In this document: positions 17,951 through 25,660 of the stretch, piece by piece | Layout: each line of letters opens with the position of its first letter | How positions within the stretch are numbered: position 1 is the first letter of the stretch | Assembly (NCBI GenBank): GCA_965203605.1 | Contig: OZ241902.1 | Location: 3,348,001 to 3,412,000, forward strand | Origin: JAPOUP01 sp965203605 | Lineage (GTDB): Bacteria; Pseudomonadota; Alphaproteobacteria; Rhodobacterales; Rhodobacteraceae | DNA length: 64,000 bases | Direction of reading: 5' to 3' | Notes under the pieces: model-generated | What the model saw: the letters and a program-made list of their open reading frames with translations, nothing else | Told to the model about the DNA's origin: nothing | Databases searched by the model: none | Translations under genes and position numbers: made by a program

Positions 17951-18091
17951 GGATGCCGGGCGTTTCGCGGCGCCAAGCTCGGCTTCATCCTGATGTCGAC
18001 GTACCCTTCCGCCGAGGGCGATTTCCGGGATATGGTGCCGGGAGGCTTCGCGGTCCAAGTCACAGGTCTGAAGACCGCCGACCATTCGTAA
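17951..18091 (+). pseudogene. Asp/Glu racemase/maleate isomerase-family N-terminal scrap
   Basis: The frame reads AKLGFILMSTYPSAEGDFRD and then MVPGGFAVQVTGLKTADHS before a stop. This resembles the N-terminal strand and loop of Asp/Glu racemase-superfamily proteins such as maleate isomerase (GxIxPSxNTxxExDF.xMxPxGV). The remaining 180 or more residues are gone. It follows the M24 gene, mirroring the M24 and racemase genes of the cluster at 21-28 kb. Confidence 0.55.
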
Positions 18092-18339
18092 GGGATTGAA
18101 GCGCAACGCATTTGCCTCGATCTTCACCGTCCGCGTTACGCTGAACTTTAGCCGCTTACATTTCAGATGCGCTGCATGCCAAGCAGGAACGTTGTGCCCT
18201 GATGATACAACTGAATTTGCGCCATCCAGCCAGTTGGTTCTTTGTTACCATTGGAGACCGTTTGGTGAAACACCTGCAGCCGACCGGAACCTTTTCAGTC
18301 GTTCGTCTGTCGTTGCAATTGTTGTCGCGAACATTCACG

Positions 18340-18873
18340 TCAGTTACCGACAGCGACTTCACATCCCAGTTTGTCGTAGCGTTCCATTGAGACATCATTG
18401 CCTGAGTCCTGCGGCTCGGCCAACAGGGTTGCGATGTCCGCGCCGACCCGTAAATCTGGGATATGGCCGAAATACTGCGCGCGCTGGCGACCTTGCCGGT
18501 CGATCAGGATCAAGGTCGGCGTACCGCGCATGCCGTAGGCGGCCATGGTCTCCGGGACGGCTCCGGTGCCTTTTTTGTCGACACCCACCGGGAATGGAAT
18601 GCGGTATTCATGCAGGAAAGCCTGCAATGAGACTGGCGTCATCGCGTCATGGTGCTCGAAAACGCAGTGCAGGCCGATAACTGCAACCTGGTCCTGCGAA
18701 AAATGCTCGTGCACGGCCTTGGCCTGCGGCAGGCCGTGCGACACGCAGCCCGGACACAGCATCTGAAACGCCTCGACCACGACCACGCTCCCGCTCAGTT
18801 GGTCGAGGCTGATTGGCCTTTTGATGTTGAACCATTGCGAGACAGCAAGCTCCGGCGCGGGTTCCAGCTTCAT
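18340..18873 (-). CDS. Thioredoxin-fold redoxin (AhpC/TSA-TlpA type)
   Basis: This thioredoxin-like protein of about 177 residues has the pattern MKLEPAPELAVSQWF, then VVVVEAFQMLCPGCVSHGLP with a CPGC redox motif. The conserved cis-proline segment is YGMRGTPTLILIDRQG. No signal peptide or lipobox is present, so it is probably cytoplasmic. Start ATG 18873 overlaps the stop of the upstream gene by ATGA. Last gene of a three-gene operon opposite a MarR regulator. Likely role: thiol or peroxide reduction; the substrate is not indicated. Confidence 0.8.
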   Translation of the reverse strand: MKLEPAPELAVSQWFNIKRPISLDQLSGSVVVVEAFQMLCPGCVSHGLPQAKAVHEHFSQDQVAVIGLHCVFEHHDAMTPVSLQAFLHEYRIPFPVGVDKKGTGAVPETMAAYGMRGTPTLILIDRQGRQRAQYFGHIPDLRVGADIATLLAEPQDSGNDVSMERYDKLGCEVAVGN

Positions 18874-19106
18874 GAGGGTTGCTTCCAATAGTCGTTGGCC
18901 GCCGCAATCGTTGCGAAATGAACGGCAACGACATGCGATGCGGCAATCAGATCGCCGGCGTCGCTGGCATATCGAGGTCGAAGCGCCTCGCGCACGGCCT
19001 CATCAGACTGTGTCTTCTTTACTGCCATTCGCGCCAGCTTGATGGCGAGATCGAATCCCTCCTGCGGCGTCTGCGTCGTCAGATGAGGAAGCCATGTTTC
19101 GGGCAT
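18870..19106 (-). CDS. Small alpha-helical protein of unknown function
   Basis: The 78 residues begin MPETWLPHLTTQTPQEGFDL and are mostly helical and alanine-rich, ending VHFATIAAANDYWKQPS. Start ATG 19106 is chosen because AAGGAG lies 7 bases upstream; the ATG at 19112 is too close to that site. It overlaps the redoxin gene by ATGA and follows the periplasmic-protein gene by 55 bases, so it is the middle gene of the operon. No family is recognised. Confidence 0.65.
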   Translation of the reverse strand: MPETWLPHLTTQTPQEGFDLAIKLARMAVKKTQSDEAVREALRPRYASDAGDLIAASHVVAVHFATIAAANDYWKQPS

Positions 19107-19161
19107 TGTCATTCTCCTTTTGCTGGATTTGGCGCCGAAAGCCACCGCGCCCCGGTTCCCT

Positions 19162-19911
19162 TCACTCGACCCTGCCGGACAGGCTAAGGTCGCCGGAGGC
19201 GATGTCAAAGACATCGGTGACGCACAACAGTGGTGCGTGGACGTTGGCGTTGACCTTCAGCGCGGATGTGACCCCGTCATAGGATGCGCCGGAGACGATC
19301 GATGCATCGGCGAAGGGGACATTCACGATCACTTCCGGTCCATCGAACAGCGGCGTATAGTCAGGACTGTCGATGTAGATGGGAAGCCCCGGCCAGGTCG
19401 CGGGCATAGCCGGTGTTTCGCCCTCAGGGATGTCGCGGACCCCGAGCGCCCCTGGGCCACATTCCTCCGTTGGCGTCAGCACAACCCAGTGGCTGTGCCA
19501 AACCAGCCCGTCGTTGGCTGGATCGCCGTCTGCGTTTTCGTCAAACAGCGGCGTATCGTCGAAGTCAGGATGGCTGGTTGCGGCGAGGGCCAGAATCCCC
19601 GTCTCACCTTCGAAGCCGACGACCGACGGATCGAGCGAGGTCGGCCAGACATAAGCATGAACCGGTGCACCGCCCAGTTTGCCCACCGGTTCCGGTGTGT
19701 CTGCGCCGGCCTTGCCGTTTGTGGTCATATGAAAGGTCACGGTAGGCCCGTCGCTATGGACGTGTGCGGCCAGGATGTCGAAGGAAGCGGTCTTTGCGGA
19801 ATCTTCCGGCGACCTGACGGCACCGTCCTGATGGATGGCGTGGCCGCCACCGGCAAGGGCGGGGAGCGTGGTAAGCATCAGTGCTATCGAGGTTGCGGTC
19901 AACGGTTTCAT
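19162..19911 (-). CDS. Secreted protein of unknown function
   Basis: The 249 residues start with a Sec signal peptide (MKPLTATSIALMLTTLPALA, cleavage after ALA). The mature part is beta-rich with several His residues (HAIHQDG, AAHVHSDG, TFHMTTNG, WHSHWVV) and an acidic loop (FDDTPLFDENADGDPAND) that could bind a metal; I do not recognise a family. GGGAGA lies 6 bases before the start. First gene of the operon with a small protein and a redoxin, divergent from a MarR regulator 91 bases away. A periplasmic role linked to redox or metal stress is plausible but inferred. Confidence 0.7.
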   Translation of the reverse strand: MKPLTATSIALMLTTLPALAGGGHAIHQDGAVRSPEDSAKTASFDILAAHVHSDGPTVTFHMTTNGKAGADTPEPVGKLGGAPVHAYVWPTSLDPSVVGFEGETGILALAATSHPDFDDTPLFDENADGDPANDGLVWHSHWVVLTPTEECGPGALGVRDIPEGETPAMPATWPGLPIYIDSPDYTPLFDGPEVIVNVPFADASIVSGASYDGVTSALKVNANVHAPLLCVTDVFDIASGDLSLSGRVE

Positions 19912-19944
19912 GTCGGTTCTCCCGTTTGTGTGGAAAGGAGATCA

Positions 19945-20002
19945 TACTAGTAGCGAGTCGCTATCATTGCAATGATGATTTTGACTCGCTATCATCTGAC
20001 TC
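19945..20002. promoter_or_regulatory. Palindromic operator region of the MarR regulator
   Basis: Two perfect palindromes overlap here: TAGCGAGTCGCTA at 19951-19963 and ATCATTGCAATGAT at 19963-19976. The half-sequence CTCGCTATCAT recurs at 19985-19995, just before the MarR start. The cluster lies between the divergent genes, where a MarR dimer would control its own gene and the three-gene operon. The sites are seen directly; binding by the adjacent regulator is inferred. Confidence 0.65.
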
Positions 20003-20548
20003 ATGACATGTGACAGCCAAACCGAGATCCGACAGCTGCTCGACCGCCTCTGCAGACTGACTGCGGCCGAGGAATGGACGCCTGACCTCAATCCATCGCA
20101 GTATGCCGCGCTTGCCTATCTGGCACGCGCCAACCGGTTCTCTCGGGCGCCATCGCAAGTCGCCGAATACCTTTCCTCGACGCGCGGTACGGTCTCGCAG
20201 ACGCTCAAGGCGTTGTATCGAAAGGGCTATGTCGCCGAGACCCGTTCGGAGACCGATCGGCGCAGCATTTCCTACGATGTGACGAAGGTCGGGCTGGAAA
20301 CGCTGCGCAAGGCCGCCTTGTTCGAGGGGCCGCTCGCCTGTTACAGCGAGCGGGAATCGGCAGACCTCTCCGATTCACTGAAGTTGCTGCTTCAACGCGT
20401 GCTGCAAACTCGCGGCAATCGACCCTTCGGCATCTGCCGGAAGTGCATTCATCATCGAATTCGGAATGACAGTCGATACTGCGCTCTATTGGATATGGAG
20501 CTGAAGGAGACGGAGGCCGAGGAAATCTGCTTTGAGCAGGTTTCGTAA
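20003..20548 (+). CDS. MarR-family regulator with cysteine-rich C-terminus
   Basis: The 181 residues hold a winged helix typical of MarR (NPSQYAALAYLARANRFSRA, AEYLSSTRGTVSQTLKALYR, wing SETDRRSISYDVT). The C-terminal extension beyond a normal MarR has GICRKCIHHRI, then YCALL and EEICFE: four cysteines and two histidines that could hold zinc or an iron-sulfur cluster. This suggests a redox- or metal-sensing regulator, fitting the redoxin and secreted protein transcribed divergently. ATG 20003 is the start; the palindromes lie immediately upstream. Confidence 0.85.
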   Translation: MTCDSQTEIRQLLDRLCRLTAAEEWTPDLNPSQYAALAYLARANRFSRAPSQVAEYLSSTRGTVSQTLKALYRKGYVAETRSETDRRSISYDVTKVGLETLRKAALFEGPLACYSERESADLSDSLKLLLQRVLQTRGNRPFGICRKCIHHRIRNDSRYCALLDMELKETEAEEICFEQVS

Positions 20549-20616
20549 CGCCGGAGTTCCGCAATTGACACAAGGTACCCCACAATCCGCAGTCAAGTGG
20601 GCAGGAGGAATTGCCG

Positions 20617-21255
20617 ATGTCCGATCATTGTTGGTTCACCGAGACTCAACTTGACGTATCGGACCCTGCTTCCCACGACACCTGGGCAGGCCGCATGTCG
20701 ATGACCGCCGTGTTATCCACGTCATCCGCGATGGTTTGAGATGGCGGGATGCGCCTGAAGTCTATGGAGCGCACAAGACCCTTTACAGCTGCTTCGTCCG
20801 CTGGTCGCGAATGGGCATCTTTCATTGAATATTCAGCGGCCTGGTGACAGGCGAGCCCAAACCGGACATCGTCACGGTCGATGCCACGCACCTGAAGGCT
20901 CACCGGACTATTTCCAATCCTGCAGGACTTGGGTTGTTCCCCGCCATCCGGTTGTTCGTTGCCTGAGCGAAGGCCAGGCCGAATGCCGAGGTACTGATCG
21001 GCGACACAGGCTATGGCAGCGACGATTCCGGGACGCGTTGAAAGTCCGCATCCCACCACGATCAAAGCGAACTGTGCACAGCACCTATCCGAAGACCTGA
21101 TACCAGAAACGTCATGAAAGTGAAAACACCTTCGCAAGATTTAAGGACTGGCGACGCATCGCGACCCGATATGGTCGTTGTTCGACACCTTCATGTCAGC
21201 CATCTGAATTGACGCAACGTTCATCTCTTGGATCAATCAACGAGTCCTGACCCTA
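20617..21255 (+). pseudogene. IS5-family (IS427 group) transposase, degraded
   Basis: Several frames together match an IS5/IS427 transposase: MSDHCWFTETQL, then VIHVIRDGLRWRDAPEVYGA and FVRWSRMGIFH in another frame. TVDATHLKAHRT carries the first Asp and IGDTGYGSD the second. HESENTFARFKDWRRIATRY, read loosely, stands where the Glu should be. Stops and internal deletions are frequent, and much of the region between the first and second Asp is missing. It is distinct from the intact IS5 element at 7644-8513. No clean terminal repeats were found. Confidence 0.7.
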
Positions 21256-21294
21256 AATTCCATTCCCCGCGACTGATTTTCGGCCAATTGATGC

Positions 21295-22470
21295 TCAACT
21301 GCGGATTACCGGCAGTTCCGGCGAGGCACGCGTGGTGATCAACCGTCCGCCATTCGTGCCGACAACGATGTTTTCCTCATGGACCATCATCAGGCCGTCG
21401 CCGTAACTCAGCGAGGGCTCAAGCGTCAGCACCATCCCCTCTTCCAGCACAGTCCTGTCGAAGGCAGCATGCGAAGGCTGTTCGGTTAACTGCATGCCAA
21501 GTCCGTGGCCGAGCCGACCGATATCGCCGCCAGTATCGTCCAGTTCCGCAATGATCACCGACATTGCTCTCCAGAGATCGCGGCACGTATTGCCTGGGCG
21601 CGCGGTTGCAATTCCTGCCTCGGTGGCGCGCCACAGCGTATCGTAGGCGCGACGCGCCATATCGTCAGCGCGGTCGATGGCCCAGTTGCGGTCAAAGTCG
21701 CAGAAATAGCCATCCCAAGTGCACCCGGTGTCGATCATCAGCACGTCACCCGGCTGAAGCGGTCGGCGCGAGGGTGGCGAGATCACATCAGTATACCCGC
21801 CCGGTTCCGCCGCCCCCACGACATAAGGTGCATCATCTGCGCCCTGTGCAAGCGCTTCACGGCGGAACGCACGGAACACCTCGTCCAACGGCATGCTCTC
21901 CGCAACGATCTCAGGCACACGTTCGAAGGTCGCTGATCCAATGGCGCAGATATGAGCGAGCTTTTCAATCTCGGCGGGCGATTTCAACATGCGCTGGCGT
22001 TGAACCAGACTTGTAGCGTCTACAATGTGAAGACCCTGCAGACGCCCGATCAGCCTCTCCCAGTCGCCGAGAGGCATGCGAAGCGAGGTCTCATGACCCT
22101 TCATCATGCCAACCCGCGCACCCTTCTTTATATCGTTGGTGAGCAAGTCGGCTAGCAGGCTGATGCCGTCATCTTCAGGACGGGGCGCCGGCCAGGTGCG
22201 TATATCGTCGAGCCATGAGCGTCGCATCAGCGCCGCACCGATCTCGGGGATGACGGCAACGGGCTTGCCCGTTGCTGGAACAAACAGGAACCATAGCCGC
22301 GTTGGGCTTTGCCAGAACTGCGTGTGAAAGCCCGAGAAGTAGCGTACTTCCGGTTCGGTCATCAGGAGGAGCCCGGCGAGCCCTTCCTTTGCCATCCCTG
22401 CCTGTGCCTTGGCAGTGCGGGCGGCAAACTCCGCCTCGGGGAAACCGCGCACGGGGGCGTCAGGCCGCAT
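21295..22470 (-). CDS. M24-family metallopeptidase/amidohydrolase
   Basis: The 391 residues have an N-terminal creatinase-like domain (VRYFSGFHTQFWQSPTRLWF) and a C-terminal M24 domain. It keeps ligands of a metal centre: MIDTGCTWDGYFCDFDR (two Asp), GHGLGMQLTEQPSH (His), LTLEPSL (Glu) and MMVHEENIVVG (Glu). Related enzymes include Xaa-Pro peptidases and ectoine hydrolase (EutD/DoeA). It overlaps the upstream ammonia-lyase gene by 11 bases in the order M20, ammonia-lyase, M24. The substrate is probably an amino-acid amide or derivative; ectoine hydrolysis cannot be claimed because other ectoine genes are missing. Confidence 0.85.
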   Translation of the reverse strand: MRPDAPVRGFPEAEFAARTAKAQAGMAKEGLAGLLLMTEPEVRYFSGFHTQFWQSPTRLWFLFVPATGKPVAVIPEIGAALMRRSWLDDIRTWPAPRPEDDGISLLADLLTNDIKKGARVGMMKGHETSLRMPLGDWERLIGRLQGLHIVDATSLVQRQRMLKSPAEIEKLAHICAIGSATFERVPEIVAESMPLDEVFRAFRREALAQGADDAPYVVGAAEPGGYTDVISPPSRRPLQPGDVLMIDTGCTWDGYFCDFDRNWAIDRADDMARRAYDTLWRATEAGIATARPGNTCRDLWRAMSVIIAELDDTGGDIGRLGHGLGMQLTEQPSHAAFDRTVLEEGMVLTLEPSLSYGDGLMMVHEENIVVGTNGGRLITTRASPELPVIRS

Positions 22471-23653
22471 CGCGCCCCTCCATGATCATCCGGAAGATCA
22501 CCGGGTCGGTCACGCCTTCAGAGCCGACCAGCAGCACGCGGGAACCCGCGTCGAGTCCGAGTTTCGACGAAAGGCCGATATCGGACCTGGCTACGATCAA
22601 CGCCGCGAGGCCCGCCACCGCGCTTTCGCCTGCCTCAACCAAAGGATCGTCGCCAAGCGGCCGTGATAGAAGTCGGACCGTGGGCGCCACGACTGTATCA
22701 GGGATGGTGAGAAAGTCGGAGGCCTCCTCGGCAAGGATTTCCCAGGCCATTTCGGAAGGTTCTCCACAGGACAGCCCTGCCATGATTGTCTCTTCGTCAA
22801 TTGCGACGCTGGTGGCGTGGCCAGCCTTGGCACTTTCGTAAAGGCAGGCGGCAAGTTCCGGTTCCACAATTGCCACACGCGGGGCTCTGTCACCCCAATT
22901 CTGGCGCAGACCCGCCACGACACCGGCCGCAAGGCCGCCGACACCGCCCTGAAGGAAAACATGGGTCGGGGGTTCGTCCATCGCTTCGTAGATCTCGCGG
23001 GTCATCACACCGTATCCCGCCATGACGTCGCGTGGCGGTTCGGAATAGCCCGGCCACGATGTGTCGGACACGACGAACCATCCGTTGGCCGCGGCCTCAC
23101 TTTTCGCGAGATTGACGGAGTCGTCATAGTCGCCCTCGATACGAATCACCTCGGCGCCGAGATCGCGCATCGCCTCTACCCGGCCCTCACTGACCTCGGC
23201 GTGGATGTAGATGCGGCAGGGTGCGCCGAAGCGTTCGCAGCCCCAGGCAAGCGAACGGCCGTGATTGCCGTCAGTCGCGGAAACCAGAGTGATCTTCGCG
23301 GTCTCGTCTCGGTATCTGCCAGCGTGGATATCGGCGGGGTTGACCTCTTTGCCGACACGCTTCGATATCTCGCGCTGGAGCACTCGCAAGGCGGCGTAGG
23401 AGCCACCAAGCGCCTTGAAGCTGCCAAGCCCGAAGCGCGGGCCTTCGTGCTTGTATAGCACCGCGCCGACGCCGATCTGAAGGGCAAGTGCATTGAGCGA
23501 TACCAATGGTGTCGGCGCGTAGCCGTCCCAGGCCATGATCTCGGCCTGAGCGGTTGCGAAATCTTCAGGCGTCAGAATCCGAAACGCGGCGTCACCGGTC
23601 TTGCGGGCTGCAGCGACATGGCCGAGGCTGGCGGAGGGCAGAAGATCGGTCAT
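22460..23653 (-). CDS. dpaL: Diaminopropionate ammonia-lyase-like PLP enzyme
   Basis: The 397-residue fold-type II PLP enzyme carries the Schiff-base lysine in RFGLGSFKALGGSYAA, the exact layout of diaminopropionate ammonia-lyase (YgeX/DpaL). The substrate loop ATDGNHGRSLAWGCERFGAP and the phosphate-binding FLQGGVGGLAAGV are also present. The enzyme turns 2,3-diaminopropionate into pyruvate and two ammonia. A related threonine-dehydratase-like protein (EutB) occurs in ectoine catabolism, so the true substrate may be another diamino acid. It lies 6 bases after the M20 gene and overlaps the M24 gene. Confidence 0.85.
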   Translation of the reverse strand: MTDLLPSASLGHVAAARKTGDAAFRILTPEDFATAQAEIMAWDGYAPTPLVSLNALALQIGVGAVLYKHEGPRFGLGSFKALGGSYAALRVLQREISKRVGKEVNPADIHAGRYRDETAKITLVSATDGNHGRSLAWGCERFGAPCRIYIHAEVSEGRVEAMRDLGAEVIRIEGDYDDSVNLAKSEAAANGWFVVSDTSWPGYSEPPRDVMAGYGVMTREIYEAMDEPPTHVFLQGGVGGLAAGVVAGLRQNWGDRAPRVAIVEPELAACLYESAKAGHATSVAIDEETIMAGLSCGEPSEMAWEILAEEASDFLTIPDTVVAPTVRLLSRPLGDDPLVEAGESAVAGLAALIVARSDIGLSSKLGLDAGSRVLLVGSEGVTDPVIFRMIMEGRDAA

Positions 23654-23659
23654 CGATCA

Positions 23660-24802
23660 CTACTCTCTGGTAGACAGCCGGTCCCTGACCAGCGCTGCCC
23701 AGAAGGCGGCACCGATCGGCAGGAGCGCATCGTTGAAATCATAATCGGGGGCATGGAGCGGCTGGCCATGTGGGCCTTCGATGCCATTGCCAAGCAGCAG
23801 GAAACAGCCCGGCACGGCGGCGCTGAAATGGGCGAAGTCTTCAGAGAAGCTCATCGGTGTGCAGTTGCCATCCACCTCCAGCCCTGCAGCCCGGGCGGCA
23901 CGGACAACCGCCTCGACCGGGCCGGGGGCGTTGATCGTCTCGAAGAATTCGGTGTTGAACGTCATCGTCGCGGTGACGCCGTGGGTCGCGGCTACTCCCG
24001 CCACGATCTGGCGCATGAAGCATTCCACCCGCCCGCGGTCTTCAGTCGAACGGGCGCGCACATCGCCCTTGAGCGTCGCATGGCCCGGCAGGACGTTCCG
24101 TTGCCCATCGGTCAGGAACTCGGTGACCGAGACGACCACGCCCGCGCCTGGTGTTAGCTTGCGAGCGACAATGGTATGTAGGGCCAGCACCATCTCGGCA
24201 CCCACGGTGATGGCGTCGACGCCGACCTGCGGCATCGAGGCATGGCCACCCTTGCCTGTGACCGCGATCTCGAAAAGACTCTCAGAAGCACAGATCTGCC
24301 CGGCGCGGGTGGAGACCTGCCCGACAGGTGCGCCGGGCAGATTGTGGATTGCATAAACTTCCTCGACCGGAAAGCGTTCCAGCACACCCTCGTCGATCAT
24401 TGCCCGCGCACCCAGCCCGTGTTCCTCGTTCGGTTGGAACAGGAACACGACGGTGCCGTCGAAATGCCTGTCGCGGGCAAGCGTTTCAGCCGCGCCTAGA
24501 AGCATCGTCATATGCCCGTCATGGCCGCAGGCATGCATGATACCCGGATTTTCCGAGACATAGCCATGCACGCTCTTCTCGGCGATTGGCAACGCATCCA
24601 TATCGGCCCGAAGCCCGATGGCGCGGTTACCGCTACCAACCTTCAGCGCACCGACGATGCCCGCACCTTCATGAACCTCAATCCCAAGGTCGCGCAGATG
24701 CGCCGCGACCTTCGCCTTCGTGCGATGCTCCTGAAAGCCAAGTTCGGGATCCCGATGAAAATCGTGCCTGAGGGCGGTCAGATTTTGATTACGCTCGTCC
24801 AT
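23660..24802 (-). CDS. M20-family aminoacylase/amidohydrolase
   Basis: The 380 residues follow the M20D (hippurate hydrolase/IAA-amino-acid hydrolase) pattern: LRHDFHRDPELGFQEHRTKA, then the metal site GLRADMDALPI, GIMHACGHDGHMTMLLG and FLFQPNEEHGLGA. The lid domain is GKGGHASMPQVGVDAITVG, with a final metal ligand in HAPDYDFND. It would remove an acyl group from an amino acid, giving the free amino group needed by the downstream PLP enzyme. First gene of the three-gene operon; EutE/DoeB deacetylase is a possible relative. Confidence 0.88.
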   Translation of the reverse strand: MDERNQNLTALRHDFHRDPELGFQEHRTKAKVAAHLRDLGIEVHEGAGIVGALKVGSGNRAIGLRADMDALPIAEKSVHGYVSENPGIMHACGHDGHMTMLLGAAETLARDRHFDGTVVFLFQPNEEHGLGARAMIDEGVLERFPVEEVYAIHNLPGAPVGQVSTRAGQICASESLFEIAVTGKGGHASMPQVGVDAITVGAEMVLALHTIVARKLTPGAGVVVSVTEFLTDGQRNVLPGHATLKGDVRARSTEDRGRVECFMRQIVAGVAATHGVTATMTFNTEFFETINAPGPVEAVVRAARAAGLEVDGNCTPMSFSEDFAHFSAAVPGCFLLLGNGIEGPHGQPLHAPDYDFNDALLPIGAAFWAALVRDRLSTRE

Positions 24803-24969
24803 GCGATTCTCCTGCGGACCGCCGTGATCATCCCGGAAGGTGGGTGCGATTTCTGGCGTCGAATTTCAGCCTAACGGCGATCTAGAACTTCGCAATACCC
24901 ATGCGTTGCGACAGTGTTCCTTCACCCTCCGTCATGGACTTTGCTAACTGCCTGACCGAAATTCATGCT

Positions 24970-25647
24970 TCACCGGTTCACGATGGCCCGGGCCGAAAAC
25001 TCCGCCAGTTCGCCACGCCAGATCTGCCTACCGAAGCAGAAAGGCTGCCCTGCATGGTCGCGAATAACCTGCTCCAGTTCCATTCCTGCCTGACGCGACG
25101 GAAGACCCAGAATTGCCGCCTCGTCCGGCTGGATGGTGCGCATGCGTATGACGACATCACCTGTGCGGGCCGTAATTCCGTAAAGCTCTTCAAACAGCTG
25201 GGTGGTCGACTGCCGCAGGTCGCGGTCCAACAGTTCGGGGCATCTGCCTGCGACGGCACCTCCGTCTCGATCTGGGTCGGGTGGCCGTTAATGCTGAAAA
25301 GCCGGGTGATTTCATGCAGCATTTCGTCGATCCAGACAGCGAGCGTTGCCGATATCGTACCGGATCCTTTTGGGCGATACGAAACGCCCCCTGTGGCCCT
25401 CGCTATAGGCTAAATCCTGGGTCTCGATCACTTCCAGCGCCCGGCGGGCGGTCATACGACTGACGCGGTATTGCGCTGCCACCGCCCGTTCGGAAGGTAG
25501 TGCAGCATGTTCGGACAACACGCCTGCAACGATCTCACTCCGGATGCTTTCGAAGATCTGGCGAAAGCGCGAAGCATCGGGTCGAGGGCGGTTCAAGAGC
25601 ATTCTGCGTCTTTCCGGTCTTATGGACCGGTGGGTTGTCTGCATCAA
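24970..25647 (-). pseudogene. GntR/HutC-family regulator, frameshifted
   Basis: The N-terminal winged helix is intact in 25312-25647 (FRQIFESIRSEIVAGVLSEH, LPSERAVAAQYRVSRMTARR). After the wing the frame ends in ARCLDRRNAA, while another frame continues from WIDEMLHEITRLF through the UTRA domain. Another shift leads to QLFEELYGITARTGDVVIRM and QIWRGELAEFSARAIVNR. At least two frameshifts break the ligand-binding domain, so the repressor is probably dead unless these are sequencing errors. It would have controlled the operon at 21295-24802. An intact IS lies 14 bases upstream of its start. Confidence 0.8.
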
Positions 25648-25660
25648 ATTTCTTCTGGTA

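Noticed and set aside
21295..25647. Labelling the cluster as ectoine degradation (eut/doe)
   Set aside because: No EutC, no MocR-type EnuR and no ectoine transporter; the PLP enzyme fits diaminopropionate ammonia-lyase better.
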